From assembly GCA_003235465.1 (NCBI GenBank), contig QJWD01000269.1, positions 1 to 7,472 of the forward strand: 7,472 nucleotides of DNA, written 5' to 3'. Both the position numbers and the translations under genes were made by a program. The notes below the pieces were generated by a model. It worked only from the letters and a program-made list of their open reading frames with translations, ran no database searches and was not told the origin of the DNA. This document shows, one piece after another, positions 7,006-7,472 of this stretch (position 1 is the first letter of the stretch; each line of letters begins with the position of its first letter). Origin of the DNA: Nitrospirota bacterium (lineage in GTDB: Bacteria > Nitrospinota > Nitrospinia > Nitrospinales > VA-1).

Positions 7006-7066
7006 CGATGTTTTTTAAGAAAGCATATCTTAAACCATTTATTTCGGGAATGGCCGAAAAACATCG
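7006..7066. repeat. Nested inverted repeats able to form a three-way junction
   Basis: A perfect 10-bp inverted repeat, CGATGTTTTT (7006-7015) and AAAAACATCG (7057-7066), encloses two further perfect hairpins. One is TTTAAGA/TCTTAAA (7014-7020 with 7028-7034, 7-nt loop), sharing two T positions with the outer arm. The other is CCATT/AATGG (7035-7039 with 7049-7053). The three helices together would give a three-way junction on either strand. I do not recognise it as a known riboswitch or ribozyme. It could be a structured leader RNA of dabA, a small RNA, or the remains of a small mobile palindromic element. Confidence 0.5.
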
Positions 7067-7170
7067 CCCTGACCATTGTTTTTATTGAGGGATGCCATTC
7101 CCCGAGCCCCGCCATTTTTAGCATCCAAGGCGCCCCCTCGCGGACTGAAAAACACCAGGGAGCCGCAAAT

Positions 7171-7210
7171 AAAAAAGGGCGTTTAAGCTGATCGCTCAGC
7201 CTAGACGCCC
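7171..7210 (-). terminator. Strong rho-independent terminator (second in tandem after tRNA-Ala)
   Basis: On the minus strand GGGCGT pairs with ACGCCC (7210-7205 with 7182-7177). The stem goes on through three more pairs, one of them G-T, and a single C-A mismatch into GCTGA/TCAGC. It is closed by a GCGA (GNRA) tetraloop at 7195-7192. The stem of 14 pairs is followed directly by six Ts (7176-7171). This is a textbook intrinsic terminator for leftward transcription. The other strand has no T run after the stem. No gene is seen between it and the tRNA terminator. Confidence 0.8.
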
Positions 7211-7278
7211 CAACCCGGCGGACCCGACTTCCCTAAAATTTCTTATCCCGGTTTACAAAGCCTGATTACCGACGCCAT

Positions 7279-7313
7279 AAAAAATGGGCTACGAGCTAAG
7301 ACCCGTAACCCAT
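7279..7313 (-). terminator. Rho-independent terminator of the tRNA-Ala transcript
   Basis: On the minus strand ATGGG pairs with CCCAT (7313-7309 with 7288-7284). After one A-C mismatch, TACG pairs with CGTA (7307-7304 with 7293-7290), leaving a 10-nt loop. A run of Ts (7284-7279) follows. It lies 12 bases after the 3' end of the tRNA and so probably ends a monocistronic tRNA transcript. Confidence 0.75.
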
Positions 7314-7325
7314 TGCTGCATTAAA

Positions 7326-7398
<73 letters not shown>

Positions 7399-7439
7399 TT
7401 GTATTTGTTTCTGTTCCCCTTTTTTGGGGTGGTCTATTG

Positions 7440-7467
7440 ATCTTAGCGAATTTCAGGGGCCTGTCAA
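7440..7467 (-). promoter_or_regulatory. Sigma-70 type promoter of tRNA-Ala
   Basis: On the minus strand a perfect -35 box TTGACA (7467-7462) is followed after 16 bases by TAAGAT (7445-7440), which matches 4 of 6 bases of the -10 consensus. A start near 7433 would give a leader of about 35 nt before the tRNA. That leader contains a small CCCC-A6-GGGG hairpin (7429-7416), to be removed by RNase P. Confidence 0.7.
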
Positions 7468-7472
7468 GGGAA

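Larger units (their letters stand above)
6798..7278. other. Intergenic leader region of dabA, no convincing gene
   Basis: About 480 bases between the tRNA terminator and the dabA ATG. It holds a strong minus-strand terminator (7171-7210), an AT-rich core (about 6925-7085) with several perfect inverted repeats, and a terminator-like hairpin (6829-6882) close to dabA. The 74-codon open frame at 7124-6900 on the minus strand has no ribosome-binding site or recognisable motif. I looked for paired -35/-10 boxes on the minus strand and found none convincing. TTATTATAG near 6935-6927 is the best -10-like stretch but has no matching -35. The dabA promoter must lie somewhere here if the terminators upstream work. 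Confidence 0.6.

Noticed and set aside
7006..7066. Purine riboswitch or hammerhead ribozyme
   Set aside because: Three helices are possible, but the conserved junction bases of purine riboswitches and the CUGANGA core of hammerheads are absent.
6900..7124. 74-codon minus-strand frame upstream of dabA
   Set aside because: No ribosome-binding site, no motif, and it runs through the inverted repeats of the leader region. It probably arises by chance in AT-rich DNA.
7211..7278. Cyclic-di-GMP (GEMM) riboswitch
   Set aside because: A CAAAGCC and a TTACCG occur on the plus strand, but their order and spacing do not fit the consensus and no gene follows on that strand.

Overview
The window reads almost entirely on the minus strand. 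It looks like chromosomal DNA of a moderately GC-rich Gram-negative bacterium. The protein types (a long DUF2309/DabA protein next to an Mbh-ordered Mrp set) would suit a chemolithoautotroph or anaerobe of a deltaproteobacterial or Nitrospinota-like lineage. That placement is a guess from gene content; no marker gene is present to fix the taxon.

Layout in the direction of transcription (right to left): (1) 7472-7279, a tRNA-Ala(GGC) gene with a good sigma-70 type promoter, closed by a rho-independent terminator. (2) 7278-6798, a region without a convincing gene: a second strong terminator, an AT-rich stretch full of inverted repeats (one set can fold as a three-way junction), and a terminator-like hairpin just before the next gene. 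(3) 6797-3792, dabA, a DUF2309/UPF0753 protein with all four predicted zinc ligands of the carbonic-anhydrase-like centre. (4) 3791-3675, a spacer with another terminator-like hairpin. (5) 3674 to the left edge, seven tightly packed and mostly overlapping genes for Mrp/Mbh-type antiporter subunits: mnhE, mnhF, mnhG, a stand-alone MrpA C-terminal module (MbhD+MbhE-like), mnhB, mnhC and mnhD. The last runs off the left edge.

How they may work together: DabA proteins normally pair with a NuoL-like membrane partner (DabB/MpsA) and use an ion gradient to drive one-way conversion of CO2 to bicarbonate in the cytoplasm. No DabB-like gene precedes dabA here. The neighbour is instead an Mrp/Mbh cation/proton antiporter set that, within the window, lacks the large NuoL-like N-terminal part of MrpA. 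The simplest hypothesis is an inorganic-carbon uptake or pH/Na+ homeostasis locus in which DabA docks on an Mrp-type membrane complex. A DabB/MrpA-like subunit could still lie beyond the left edge, where such clusters often carry further NuoL/M-type genes. Terminator-like hairpins before and after dabA suggest that expression of dabA relative to the membrane subunits is controlled or staged.
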